Shown in pieces: positions 42,640 through 51,100 of a stretch of 64,000 bases of DNA. Origin of the DNA: Sphingopyxis chilensis (lineage in GTDB: Bacteria > Pseudomonadota > Alphaproteobacteria > Sphingomonadales > Sphingomonadaceae). Location of the stretch: assembly GCF_035930445.1 (NCBI RefSeq), contig NZ_CP142394.1, positions 2,203,501 to 2,267,500 on the forward strand, written 5' to 3'. The position numbers and the translations under genes were made by a program. Below the pieces are notes generated by a model. That model was not told the origin of the DNA. It ran no database searches and saw only the letters and a list, made by a program, of their open reading frames with translations. The first letter of the stretch is position 1. Each line of letters starts with the position of its first letter.

Positions 42640-43541
42640 TTGCGCTCCCCCGCCGCATAGTCCCCACCCTCGCGCGGCGCGACCATTTCGGTGCGCATCG
42701 ACCAGAGTTCGGGAAAGAAACTGAGGCTCAGCGCCTTGACGAGATAATTGACCCCCGACGAGCCGCCGGTCCCCGGCTTGTGCCCGATCACGCGCGCGAC
42801 GGTCTTCATGTGCTTGAAGCGCCATTCCTGGAAATAATATTCGAGCGCGGTGACCTTTTCGGCGAGCGTGTAGAGATCCCAGTGCCGGTCAGGGTCGGTG
42901 TAGATCGCCAGCCACGCCTTTTCGACCGCCTCGGACGCTTCATAGGGCTTGGTCCAGTCGCGCTCCAGATGATCGGCGGGAATGGCGAACCCGCGCCGCG
43001 CGAGGAGCCGCAGCAGTTCGTCATAGAGCGACGGCGCCTCGAACGTCGCGCGCAGCCGCTCCGTGGCCTCTGGGTCGTCCTTATGGACGATCATCATATC
43101 CTCGCGCTTGTTGCCGAGCAGATATTCAAGCTCGCGATATTGCTGCGACTGGAACCCCGACGCGCGACGCAGGAAGCCGCGGAAAGTCAGGAAATCATGC
43201 GGCGTCAGCGTCGCGAGCACCTCCCAGCTGTGGATCATGTGCCGCTGGATCGTCGCGATGCGGTCGAGCCCCTTGCCTGCAATTTCCAGCCGGTCGGCCT
43301 GGATCGCGTCAAGGACCAGCCGCGCCTCATGCAGCACCAGCTTGATCCACAGCTCCATCGTCTGGTGCATGATGATGAACAGCATCTCGTCGGGCTTGTC
43401 CGACACCGGCACCTGTGCCGACAAGAGCTGCGCGGTCTGGAGATGCCGAGCGTAAGTGAGCCCATTGTCCCACTGGATCGTCTCGCCGTCGATCTCGGTC
43501 TCGAAGATGTCGGTGCCGCCGTCGCGCGTCTGCCTGATCAT
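42636..43541 (-). CDS. kynA: Tryptophan 2,3-dioxygenase
   Basis: A 301-residue haem enzyme that opens the indole ring of tryptophan to N-formylkynurenine. The active-site histidine is His59 in IIMHQTMELW, and the axial haem ligand is His244 in RFKHMKTVAR. The substrate loop GTGGSSGVNYL is intact. The start overlaps the stop of the hydroxylase gene by four bases. Whether it accepts 5-hydroxytryptophan is an open question central to the proposed pathway; TDOs vary in tolerance to 5-substitution. Confidence 0.95.
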   Translation of the reverse strand: MIRQTRDGGTDIFETEIDGETIQWDNGLTYARHLQTAQLLSAQVPVSDKPDEMLFIIMHQTMELWIKLVLHEARLVLDAIQADRLEIAGKGLDRIATIQRHMIHSWEVLATLTPHDFLTFRGFLRRASGFQSQQYRELEYLLGNKREDMMIVHKDDPEATERLRATFEAPSLYDELLRLLARRGFAIPADHLERDWTKPYEASEAVEKAWLAIYTDPDRHWDLYTLAEKVTALEYYFQEWRFKHMKTVARVIGHKPGTGGSSGVNYLVKALSLSFFPELWSMRTEMVAPREGGDYAAGERK

Positions 43542-44410
43542 GGGAATGCCTCTCCGCTTGCCGGACGGGCCGGCAGGCGTCCTTCATAGGCGACATCGCC
43601 CGGACAGGCATCCCCCGGTTCAAGCGCGGGCTCGTTCGCTATCTTGCGATAGACGCTCGCAAAGTCGGTTTCCTCGGTCGCGCGCAGCAATTGCTCGAAC
43701 CCCGCGACGACGAAATAGGTCTGCTGCAACTGGTCGAAATGATATCTGGTCCGCATAACCCGCTCGATATCGAGCCAGAGGCGCCGCGGTTCGGGCGCGG
43801 TCAGCGCCGACAGGGTTTCGGCAAAGCTCGACATCAGCCCGCCACCAAAAGCGCGAAGCTCGCCATCCTCGACGACGAGGCCGAACTCGACCGTGTAAAG
43901 CCACAGCCGCCCGAGATAGTCCGATGCCCCAAGCTTTTCGGCGCGCAATCCCGCCTCGCCATAAGCGACCAGAAAGTCCGAAAAGGCCGGATCGGTGAGC
44001 ATCGGGACATGGCCGAATATGTCGTGAAACATATCGGGCTCTTCGCTGTACGCGATCTGCTCGGGCGGGCGGACGAAATTGGCGGCGGGAAAGCGCCGGT
44101 TCGCCAGATGCCGGAAAAAGGGCTCGTTCGGAATCCAGCCCGGCACCGCCACGACCTCCCACCCCGACACGGGTTTGAGCAGCGCGTTGAGTTCGGTGAA
44201 GTCGGGAACCCCCGGTTTCAGCTTGCGAAGAATGTCGAGCCCGCCGAGGAACGACCGGCACGCATAACCGTCGAGCACCGCCGACTGCCGATCGAACAGC
44301 GACCGCCAGGTCTCATGTTGTTCGGCCGTGAAGGCACGCCAATTTTGCGGCATCGTCCAATCGGCCCCGACACCTTCGGGCGGTGCGTCGAAAATATGTG
44401 TCGCGGCCAT
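43538..44410 (-). CDS. phhA: Pterin-dependent aromatic amino acid hydroxylase (annotated type: phenylalanine 4-hydroxylase)
   Basis: A 290-residue tetrahydrobiopterin-dependent iron hydroxylase lacking any regulatory domain, as usual in bacteria. Iron ligands are His129 and His134 (FHDIFGHVP) and Glu175 (YTVEFG). The residue four before the iron glutamate is Leu171. As I recall, phenylalanine hydroxylases have Trp there (human Trp326) and tryptophan hydroxylases have Phe (human TPH1 Phe313). The change enlarges the pocket and, with the tryptophan-degrading genes that follow, makes a tryptophan 5-hydroxylase function possible. It is first in the operon, with GGAGAGAG about 4 bases before the start. 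No pterin dehydratase gene is nearby. Confidence 0.88.
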   Translation of the reverse strand: MAATHIFDAPPEGVGADWTMPQNWRAFTAEQHETWRSLFDRQSAVLDGYACRSFLGGLDILRKLKPGVPDFTELNALLKPVSGWEVVAVPGWIPNEPFFRHLANRRFPAANFVRPPEQIAYSEEPDMFHDIFGHVPMLTDPAFSDFLVAYGEAGLRAEKLGASDYLGRLWLYTVEFGLVVEDGELRAFGGGLMSSFAETLSALTAPEPRRLWLDIERVMRTRYHFDQLQQTYFVVAGFEQLLRATEETDFASVYRKIANEPALEPGDACPGDVAYEGRLPARPASGEAFP

Positions 44411-44468
44411 CGGTCTCTCTCCAAACCTTCGGCCGCAAGACTAGCCCCCGTGCGCGCGAACATTGTCC

Positions 44469-44487
44469 GGATTTGTTGTTCAAATCC
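44469..44487. promoter_or_regulatory. Inverted repeat GGATTTG-N5-CAAATCC, candidate Lrp operator
   Basis: A perfect 7-bp palindrome with a 5-base spacer lies in the 187-bp region between the operon and the divergent Lrp-type gene. It sits in an A+T-rich stretch. It is the strongest dyad there and a natural binding site for the regulator. Confidence 0.5.
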
Positions 44488-44597
44488 GATCGAAACCAAC
44501 CTATTGTTCTGCCATTATCACTAAATGAAGGATTTTGTTCTTCTCCCGTGCGACTTGCTCCCCTATTGCTGCCTGAACACGATATAGGACGGAACGC

Positions 44598-45074
44598 ATG
44601 GACAAGCTCGACTGGAAGATCGCCGCCGCGCTCGAGAGCGACGGCCGCCAATCCTACGCCGACCTTGGCGACCGGGTCGGTCTGTCGAAGTCGCCCTGCT
44701 GGTCGCGCGTGAAAAATCTTGAGGAAAGCGGCGTGATCGACGGTTATGCCGCGCGCCTCGATCCGATCGCGATCGGGCTTGCCGTGCAAAGTTTTGTCGA
44801 GGTGCAGATCCGTTTCGACGCGCATATCGAGTTCGAGGCCGCGGTTCTCGCGCATCCGGCCGTGGTCGAGTGCCACACCACCGCGGGCGAGAGCGACTAT
44901 CTGCTCAAGATTTTTGCGCGATCGGCCGATCATCTCGACGAGCTGCTCCGCCATAATTTGTCGAAGCTGCCCGGCGTCCAGCGGTTGAAAACCGTCGTGT
45001 GCCTCAAGACGATCAAACGACACGGGCCGCTTGCCGAATGGGCCCGCACCACCGAGGCGCGCGCGCCGCGCTAG
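44598..45074 (+). CDS. Lrp/AsnC-family transcriptional regulator
   Basis: A 158-residue regulator. The N-terminal helix-turn-helix includes SYADLGDRVGLSKSPCWSRVK and the C-terminal RAM ligand-binding domain follows (VECHTTAGESDYLLKIF). The arrangement, divergent from an aromatic amino acid catabolic operon, matches known local Lrp activators that sense the substrate amino acid, such as phenylalanine or tryptophan. Its stop codon and that of the converging TonB receptor gene share the palindrome CTAG at 45071-45074. Confidence 0.9.
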   Translation: MDKLDWKIAAALESDGRQSYADLGDRVGLSKSPCWSRVKNLEESGVIDGYAARLDPIAIGLAVQSFVEVQIRFDAHIEFEAAVLAHPAVVECHTTAGESDYLLKIFARSADHLDELLRHNLSKLPGVQRLKTVVCLKTIKRHGPLAEWARTTEARAPR

Positions 45075-47296
45075 AAACGTTTGCGGAGCGACAACTGGAC
45101 CGTACGGCCGAGCGGGTCGACTTCATAGCGTTCATAGCCCGCCGGCACGGTGCCGTCGCTCAGCACGACGCGCCGATAGCTGTCGAACAGGTTCCGGATA
45201 TCGAGCGCAATATTCAGGTCCGCGAGCCACGCGGGCTTCTCCTGCATTCGCAGCAAGCGCTCTGGCTCGGCGAACAGGCGAAGGTTCAGCGCCGTCACGG
45301 CACGGTGGCGATAGTCCTGCTGGCCGTCGACGCGGAGGCGGAAGGGGCTTTGCCAGGTCCCGTCGAGCGTCAACCCCGCCCCGGCGCGACCGGCGACGAG
45401 CTGGAACGTGAGGCTATGCCGCGATTGCGCGGTGTCGCCGCGCAGCCGGTCGATGGCGGGGACACCGGGGCGGGTCAGCAATTCGCTGCGGAGCGTCCAT
45501 CCATGGTTGATCGACAACGTCATCTGCCAGGGGCTGGCTTGGGGCGGAGCGCCGACTTCTGCGCCAGCCCGGCCCCCGGTGGAAAAGGAGACCACAAGGC
45601 CGCTGTCGAGCCGTTCGCTGATGTCGCGCGCGATCCGGATCGGGCGCGCATCGACCGAGACGAGCCGGCCAGCAGCATCGCGCACGACGCGCTCCGGAAA
45701 CGCATCCTCGACTGCGGGCGTCAGCGTCGGGAATAGTCCGGCGCCGCCGGTCGCCGATTGTCGCTGATATTGCGATGTGATCGAGATTTGCGGATCGGCG
45801 AAGGGCGTCAGGCTGGCGCGCAGCGAATAGCTGCGCTGCCGCCCGCGGCCGAGGTCGGGATTGCCCCCGGTTATCCATCGCGGTTCGGCGATCTCCTGCC
45901 GGCGATAGTCATAGATGCGCCTGACCTCCTCGACATAGGGGCCGCCCAATTGATCGGCGCTCGGTATCAGCTGCGCAAAGCCCGCCGTGGCGGTGAGCTG
46001 AAGCAGGGGGAAAGGCGTCCAGTTCAATCCGAAATCGAACCGTTCCTGCAGCGGCGAGCCCGAAGCCTCGCTCACGCCGCCGGCGATATCGACCGACAGG
46101 TCGCCGAGCGCCGAAAAACGGTCGGAAACCGATGAGGAGATCGGGACGCCGAGCGAGAGCCGCGCGTCCCATTGCCGGCGCCGGAATTCGAACCCGGCAG
46201 GAATATCCCCCTCCCCCGACCCGCGACTTTGGGTCCAGTCGCGGGCCGCGCCGAACGAAATGTTCGATGTTACCATGCCGGCTGGAAGCGTCAGGACCGG
46301 CCGGTTGAGATTGACCTGGGCCGACAACCCCTCGCTGCGCGAACGCGTCCGGTCGATCCGGATTTCGGGCCCGGCGGCCACGCGTTCGAGCGCGTTGGTG
46401 GACCAGGAGCGCGTGTAGCGGGCGATGATATTCGATTGCCAGCCGGCGAGCGGGCCGCCCAAAAGCGCCGACAATCCGAGGCTTGTCGAATCCTGATCGC
46501 CGCGAAGCGGATCCCCGCCACCGCCAGCGGGCACGGGCGCCGGGCCGAGCAACTGGCGCGTGTCGCGCCGGGCGACATCGATACCGAATGTGCCGCTGAA
46601 CCGCCCCAGCGGCCGCGTCAGGCCAAGATTCATCGTCAGCCTGTCCGAAGCGGGCAGCAGCGTGCGGCTGGCATCGGAGGCGTCGAGGTCGCCTGCACCG
46701 CTGCGCGCGCTCTTGAGCAGGTGATTGTCGTGCGAGGCGTCGACGCGCGCGCTCCAGCGGGATTTGCCGTCGATCACGAAGCGGCCGAGCGACAGCTGCC
46801 CGCTTTCGCGCCCGCCCGCCGTCGCGATTTGCACGCCGGCTTCGCCCTGCCACGACGCGAAGCTCTTTTTGAGCACGAGGTTCACCACCCGCTGCCCGGG
46901 CGGATAGCCATATCGCTCCGCCGCCTCCGAGCGCAGGATGGCGATCCGCGCCAGTGCTTCAGGCGGGAAACCGTTGATTCCGGTTGCGCCATCGGCGCGC
47001 TCGCCGTTGATGAGGATGATCGGGCGTTCGTCCGGCCGCCCGGTGAGCGGGGCGATTAGCGAGACAAGGTCGCCGATCGAATTCGCGCCATAAGCGTCGA
47101 TTTCGGCCTCGCCGAGTTCGGTTTCGGACTCGACCAGCGCGGCGCCCCACTGGGCGGTGACCACGATCTCGTCGATTTCGGGCGATAGGGGCGAGGAGGA
47201 TTCGACCGCGGGAGCCTGAGCCTGGGCCGGGACGTCCAGCAGGGTGAGCAGCACGCCAATCGCGCCGGCAAATCCCCCGTCTATCCCCGCATTCAT
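45071..47296 (-). CDS. TonB-dependent receptor-like outer membrane protein
   Basis: A 741-residue outer membrane protein. A signal peptide (FAGAIGVLLTLLDVPAQAQA) precedes a region with EIDEIVVTAQW, a TonB-box-like segment. A short plug domain (about 70-160, with ERPIILINGERAD and QRVVNLVLKK) follows, then a long beta barrel ending in phenylalanine (LSLRKRF). The plug is small and divergent from classical receptors, and the ligand is unknown. The start at 47296 yields the signal peptide, while the upstream in-frame ATG does not. A large perfect hairpin separates it from the secreted protein gene upstream on the same strand. Confidence 0.8.
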   Translation of the reverse strand: MNAGIDGGFAGAIGVLLTLLDVPAQAQAPAVESSSPLSPEIDEIVVTAQWGAALVESETELGEAEIDAYGANSIGDLVSLIAPLTGRPDERPIILINGERADGATGINGFPPEALARIAILRSEAAERYGYPPGQRVVNLVLKKSFASWQGEAGVQIATAGGRESGQLSLGRFVIDGKSRWSARVDASHDNHLLKSARSGAGDLDASDASRTLLPASDRLTMNLGLTRPLGRFSGTFGIDVARRDTRQLLGPAPVPAGGGGDPLRGDQDSTSLGLSALLGGPLAGWQSNIIARYTRSWSTNALERVAAGPEIRIDRTRSRSEGLSAQVNLNRPVLTLPAGMVTSNISFGAARDWTQSRGSGEGDIPAGFEFRRRQWDARLSLGVPISSSVSDRFSALGDLSVDIAGGVSEASGSPLQERFDFGLNWTPFPLLQLTATAGFAQLIPSADQLGGPYVEEVRRIYDYRRQEIAEPRWITGGNPDLGRGRQRSYSLRASLTPFADPQISITSQYQRQSATGGAGLFPTLTPAVEDAFPERVVRDAAGRLVSVDARPIRIARDISERLDSGLVVSFSTGGRAGAEVGAPPQASPWQMTLSINHGWTLRSELLTRPGVPAIDRLRGDTAQSRHSLTFQLVAGRAGAGLTLDGTWQSPFRLRVDGQQDYRHRAVTALNLRLFAEPERLLRMQEKPAWLADLNIALDIRNLFDSYRRVVLSDGTVPAGYERYEVDPLGRTVQLSLRKRF

Positions 47297-47359
47297 CGTT
47301 CCGTCACCCGTCCTGCAGCCTCGAAACCCCGCCGCGCCCGTCCCTTCCCCCCGCAAGCC

Positions 47360-47400
47360 GATGAAGACCGGAAGGCAAAATGCCTTCCGGTCTTCATCGT
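47360..47400. terminator. Perfect 19-bp hairpin, possible terminator or attenuator
   Basis: Bases 47360-47378 pair perfectly with 47382-47400 around a three-base loop. Neither side has a run of T's beyond TTT (plus strand). It lies after the 47500-47994 gene and 64 bases before the receptor start, both on the minus strand. It may stop or reduce read-through. Confidence 0.55.
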
Positions 47401-47499
47401 TTCAGCTGTTGGCAGACCGTGGGGAGGGAGGGAGGGGTTACCCCGATCCTGCCTGCCCCATAGGGACAGGCAGGGGACGGTCTGGTTGCCAACGGCCGA

Positions 47500-47994
47500 T
47501 CAGGGATAGGTGTAGGATGCCGTCGGGCTGGTCGAGACATTGTTCTGCATGCTGCACGCCGAGCCACCGGGCGGGTCAGAGGGGATGGTGTTGGCGTGGG
47601 TGAACTGGAGGACGCCGCCGACCAGCTTGGCGCGGAGGTTTCCGCGGCAATTGCCGGTGATGCCGACGACGCGCACATCGTTGATCACGACATCGGTCGC
47701 GTTCAGCGTCGTGATGTCATACGGAAAACCGCTGAACGAAACCGCACCGCAGAGGCCGCCGGTCAGCGAAATGCCGGTGATTTTGGTGCCGCTGGGAACC
47801 GTGGTCGAAATGGTGCCGTTCGAATTGGTGGTGGCGGTGAGCGTGCAGGTCAGCGTGATGCCTTTCTTCACCTCCACCGTGCTGGGACCGGCGCCACCCG
47901 TACCCGCAGGCGAATAGGTTCCCGCGAGCGCGGCGGTAGGAAGCATGGCGAGCGCAGCCACGGTGCCGACGAATATCTTCTTGAGATTGTTCAT
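47500..47994 (-). CDS. Secreted protein of unknown function with four cysteines
   Basis: A 164-residue exported protein. A clear signal peptide (KKIFVGTVAALAMLPTAALA) ends near Ala24. The mature part is rich in Thr, Ser, Gly and Val, with predicted beta strands and four cysteines (in LTCTLT, GGLCGAV, GNCRGN and SACSMQ), likely two disulfides. There are no catalytic motifs. The composition suggests a surface or fimbrial-like beta protein. I do not recognise a named family. Possible partner of the TonB receptor downstream. Confidence 0.75.
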   Translation of the reverse strand: MNNLKKIFVGTVAALAMLPTAALAGTYSPAGTGGAGPSTVEVKKGITLTCTLTATTNSNGTISTTVPSGTKITGISLTGGLCGAVSFSGFPYDITTLNATDVVINDVRVVGITGNCRGNLRAKLVGGVLQFTHANTIPSDPPGGSACSMQNNVSTSPTASYTYP

Positions 47995-48122
47995 GACTTA
48001 TCCTCTCCGTTTATTGCTTTGCATTGCGGGAAACTATTCTGATTTCCCTTACCCATAGACGCGCGCGCGATCGGACAGGGGGGATAAGGCATCGAAATTT
48101 TTCGGTGAATCCGATCGTTCGT

Positions 48123-48151
48123 AAAAAAAGGGCGCGTTCGAAAACGCGCCC
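48123..48151 (-). terminator. Rho-independent terminator of the STN-type receptor gene
   Basis: On the minus strand GGGCGCGTTTTCGAACGCGCCC (48130-48151, described here by its two arms GGGCGCG and CGCGCCC) is followed by seven T's (48123-48129). It sits 26 bases after the receptor stop. Confidence 0.9.
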
Positions 48152-48176
48152 GAGGGAGGACCTTGCGTCGTGCCGA

Positions 48177-51100
48177 TCAGAAACGCTTGGTCACACTGAA
48201 ACCGATGATGCGCGGATCGAGCGTGAAGATATTCGCGCTGAGCCCCGTGTCGTCGCTGTTCGTGAAAGTGTTGGTTATCGGCGTGTCGTTGAACAGATTC
48301 TTGACATAAAGCTGCATCGCGAACTGCGATTCCGGCCGTTCCAGCGTCACCGCCAGATTGGCATTGTCCCACGCCTTCAGCCGGTCATATTCGGTGTTGT
48401 AAACGCGCGCATAGCTTTTCGCCTGGCGGTAATAATCGCCGCGAAACGTCAGATTCCAGTCGTCGATGAAGAAGGTATATTGGGCGCCGACATTGAAGGT
48501 GAAGCGCGGCGAATTGGGCAACTCGTTCCCTTCCAGATCGGCATAGAAACCGCGCCCGCCGTTCGGCGCGTCGGTGAGCGGATCGTAAGTGAAACCCAGA
48601 AACTGATCGTAGCGCAGATTGGTCTCGACATTCGGATTGAAGCTGCCGTAGCGCGCCGATCCCGCGCACATCGCGGACAGCATCAAATCTCCCAGCCCGC
48701 CAGGACCGGCAAAAAAGGAATTGAGGATCGTCTCGACCTTGTCGCGCGGTGCGATGCAGTTCGACGGCACGCCAAGCTGCGGACGCAGCACGACCCAGTC
48801 CTCATTCCCCTGCGTCCGGTCCATCACATCGATCGATTGCGCCCCCTTTCCGATCCGCGTGCGCAAATAGCCGAAGTTGGAATCGACCCGGAAATTGCGC
48901 GATGGCTGCCACGCCGCCTCCAGCTCCAGCCCCCAGCTTTGCGCATCGAAATTTTCGTTGAGCGAAATGCGGTCGACGATCTGCGACACTTGATAATCGG
49001 TATAGTCATAGAAAAAGGCGGTGGCGTTGAGCGTCATCCTGCCACCGGCGAAACTGTTCTTCGTGCCGATTTCGAACGCATTGACATACTCGGGTTTGAA
49101 CGTCTCGGCGAGCGGCTGATACTGGATCACCTTGGGGTCGATATCGACGCGCGGCGGGTTCGAACCGCCCCCTTTGTACCCGTGCGAAAAGGACGCATAG
49201 ACCAATGTGTCGTCTGAAAAGGAGGTTTCGGGTTTCCAGTCGACGACCAACCGTCCGGTGAAGGCGTCCCACTGCTGGTCGATCGGCGGCAGCGCCGGGT
49301 AACCGATGCTGACGCGGCCGCCGCTCGATGCGCCGCTCTCGGTTCCGAAATTCTGCGCGCCGAGCAAAAGTTGGCTGGGAATCGGTGTCGAGGTCTTCTT
49401 GTCGTTGGTATAGCGCGCGCCGGCGGTGATCTTTACATCGTCCGACACATTCCAATAGGCCTCACCGAACAGCGCCCACGACCGCGTCTGCACGACATTC
49501 TTGCTGCGGAAATAATTATGCCCCTGCCCGTCGATCTGGTCGATAGGATTCGGATCGACATAGATGCATTCACGAAACTCCTGGCCCGGATTGCAATTGC
49601 GCGTTCCCGTGCCGATTTCGCCCGGCGCGTCCTCGCGGTTGTAAAAATACTCCCCAAGCAGGCTGAATAAATTGCTGAAGACGTAATAATCGTCCTGCGA
49701 CTTGAAGTTCAGCGCATTGGCGCCGATGCTGAAATTAAATGGCCCCGAAAAATCGGATTGCAGCCGCAGCTCCTGCGTCCATTGCGTGTTGCGCGACTGA
49801 CTGACATCGACCGCGAGCATCCGGTCCGAGGGCCCGAGTTGCGGATCGGTATAGACGCCACCCGGAGTCGGCCCGGGGATATTATTCGGCCGTCCCAGAC
49901 CATCGATCAACCCCGGGTCGCTCGAATCGTTGAAAATCGGAACCGAAACGAAGCGATTATAATCCTGCGACGAATAGTAACGATCCCGCGAATAGGCGGT
50001 CTGCGAGATCAGCTTCAAGTCGCCCACCCCTGCCTCGAGATTGAGCTGGAACACATCATTCTTGGCGCGGAAGACCGGATCATAGCTGGTAGCGATCTCA
50101 CGCAGGTTCCGGGATTGCCGGATGCCGGCATAGGGGTCGAGGTCCGGGTCAATCAGCGGCACCACCGCGACACCCAATATGGGGTCGGGAACAAAGCCGA
50201 CGCCGATCAGCTTTGCCGTGTAGACGAACGCAAAGCTCGACGCATTCGGCGCGCCGAAAGCCGCGTCGCTGTAAAGCGATCCCGGCTTGCAGCCTTGGCT
50301 CAGCTTCGGACGCAGATAGTCCGGGACGACCGTCGTGCCCAGCATCGCCGGCCCGTCGTCGCGCGTGCAAAGCTGCTTGCCGGTGCGCGAACGCTGATCG
50401 TCCTCCTCGAAATGCTGCCAGATGAAGCTCGCCTTCAGATCGTCGGTGGGTTCCCACTGCGCCGACACGCGCGTCGACCACAGGTCGCGATCGTTGACGC
50501 GCTGTTGGGTGAAACTGTTGAAATCGAAACCGTCGCGCTTGGTCATCGCGCCGGCCGCGCGGACCGCCAGCGTGTCGGTCAGCGGAACGTTGATCATCCC
50601 GCTCAGCCGGCGCGTCGAAAAATTCCCGACTTCGCCCTTCGCCATCCCCTCGAACTCGTCGCTCGGCATCGCCGGAATGACATTGACCACCCCGCCCGTG
50701 GCGTTCCGGCCATATAGCGTCCCTTGCGGGCCGCGGAGCACCTCGACGCGCTCAAGGTCGAAAAACTCTGCTTCGAACAGGCGGTTGCGGATCAGCGGCG
50801 TGTTGTTGAAGCTGACCGCGACGGCGGGATCGCTCGACGCGGAAATCGCCTTGGTTCCGATGCCGCGGATCGTGAAATCATAACCGCTGAAGTTGCCCTT
50901 CGAAAAATTGACATTGGGAACCGCGCGAACCAGTTCCGCCCCGCTTTCGACCTTGCGGTCGTCGAGACCCTTGGGCGTGAAGGCGCTGATCGCGATCGGC
51001 ACGTCGCTGATCTTTTCCTCGCGCTTCTGCGCCGTGACGACGATTTCATTATCGTCCTCGATTTCATCGCCGGCGGCGAGCGGGGTCGCGTTTCCCTCCC

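Noticed and set aside
43538..44410. Simple phenylalanine to tyrosine to homogentisate catabolism for the operon
   Set aside because: No tyrosine aminotransferase, 4-hydroxyphenylpyruvate dioxygenase or homogentisate dioxygenase is present, and the bicupin is of the gentisate type with a maleate isomerase. Phenylalanine as a side substrate is still possible.
47360..47400. The 19-bp hairpin as a proven rho-independent terminator
   Set aside because: The stem is perfect, but neither strand has a proper T-run after it. It is listed only as a possible terminator or attenuator.
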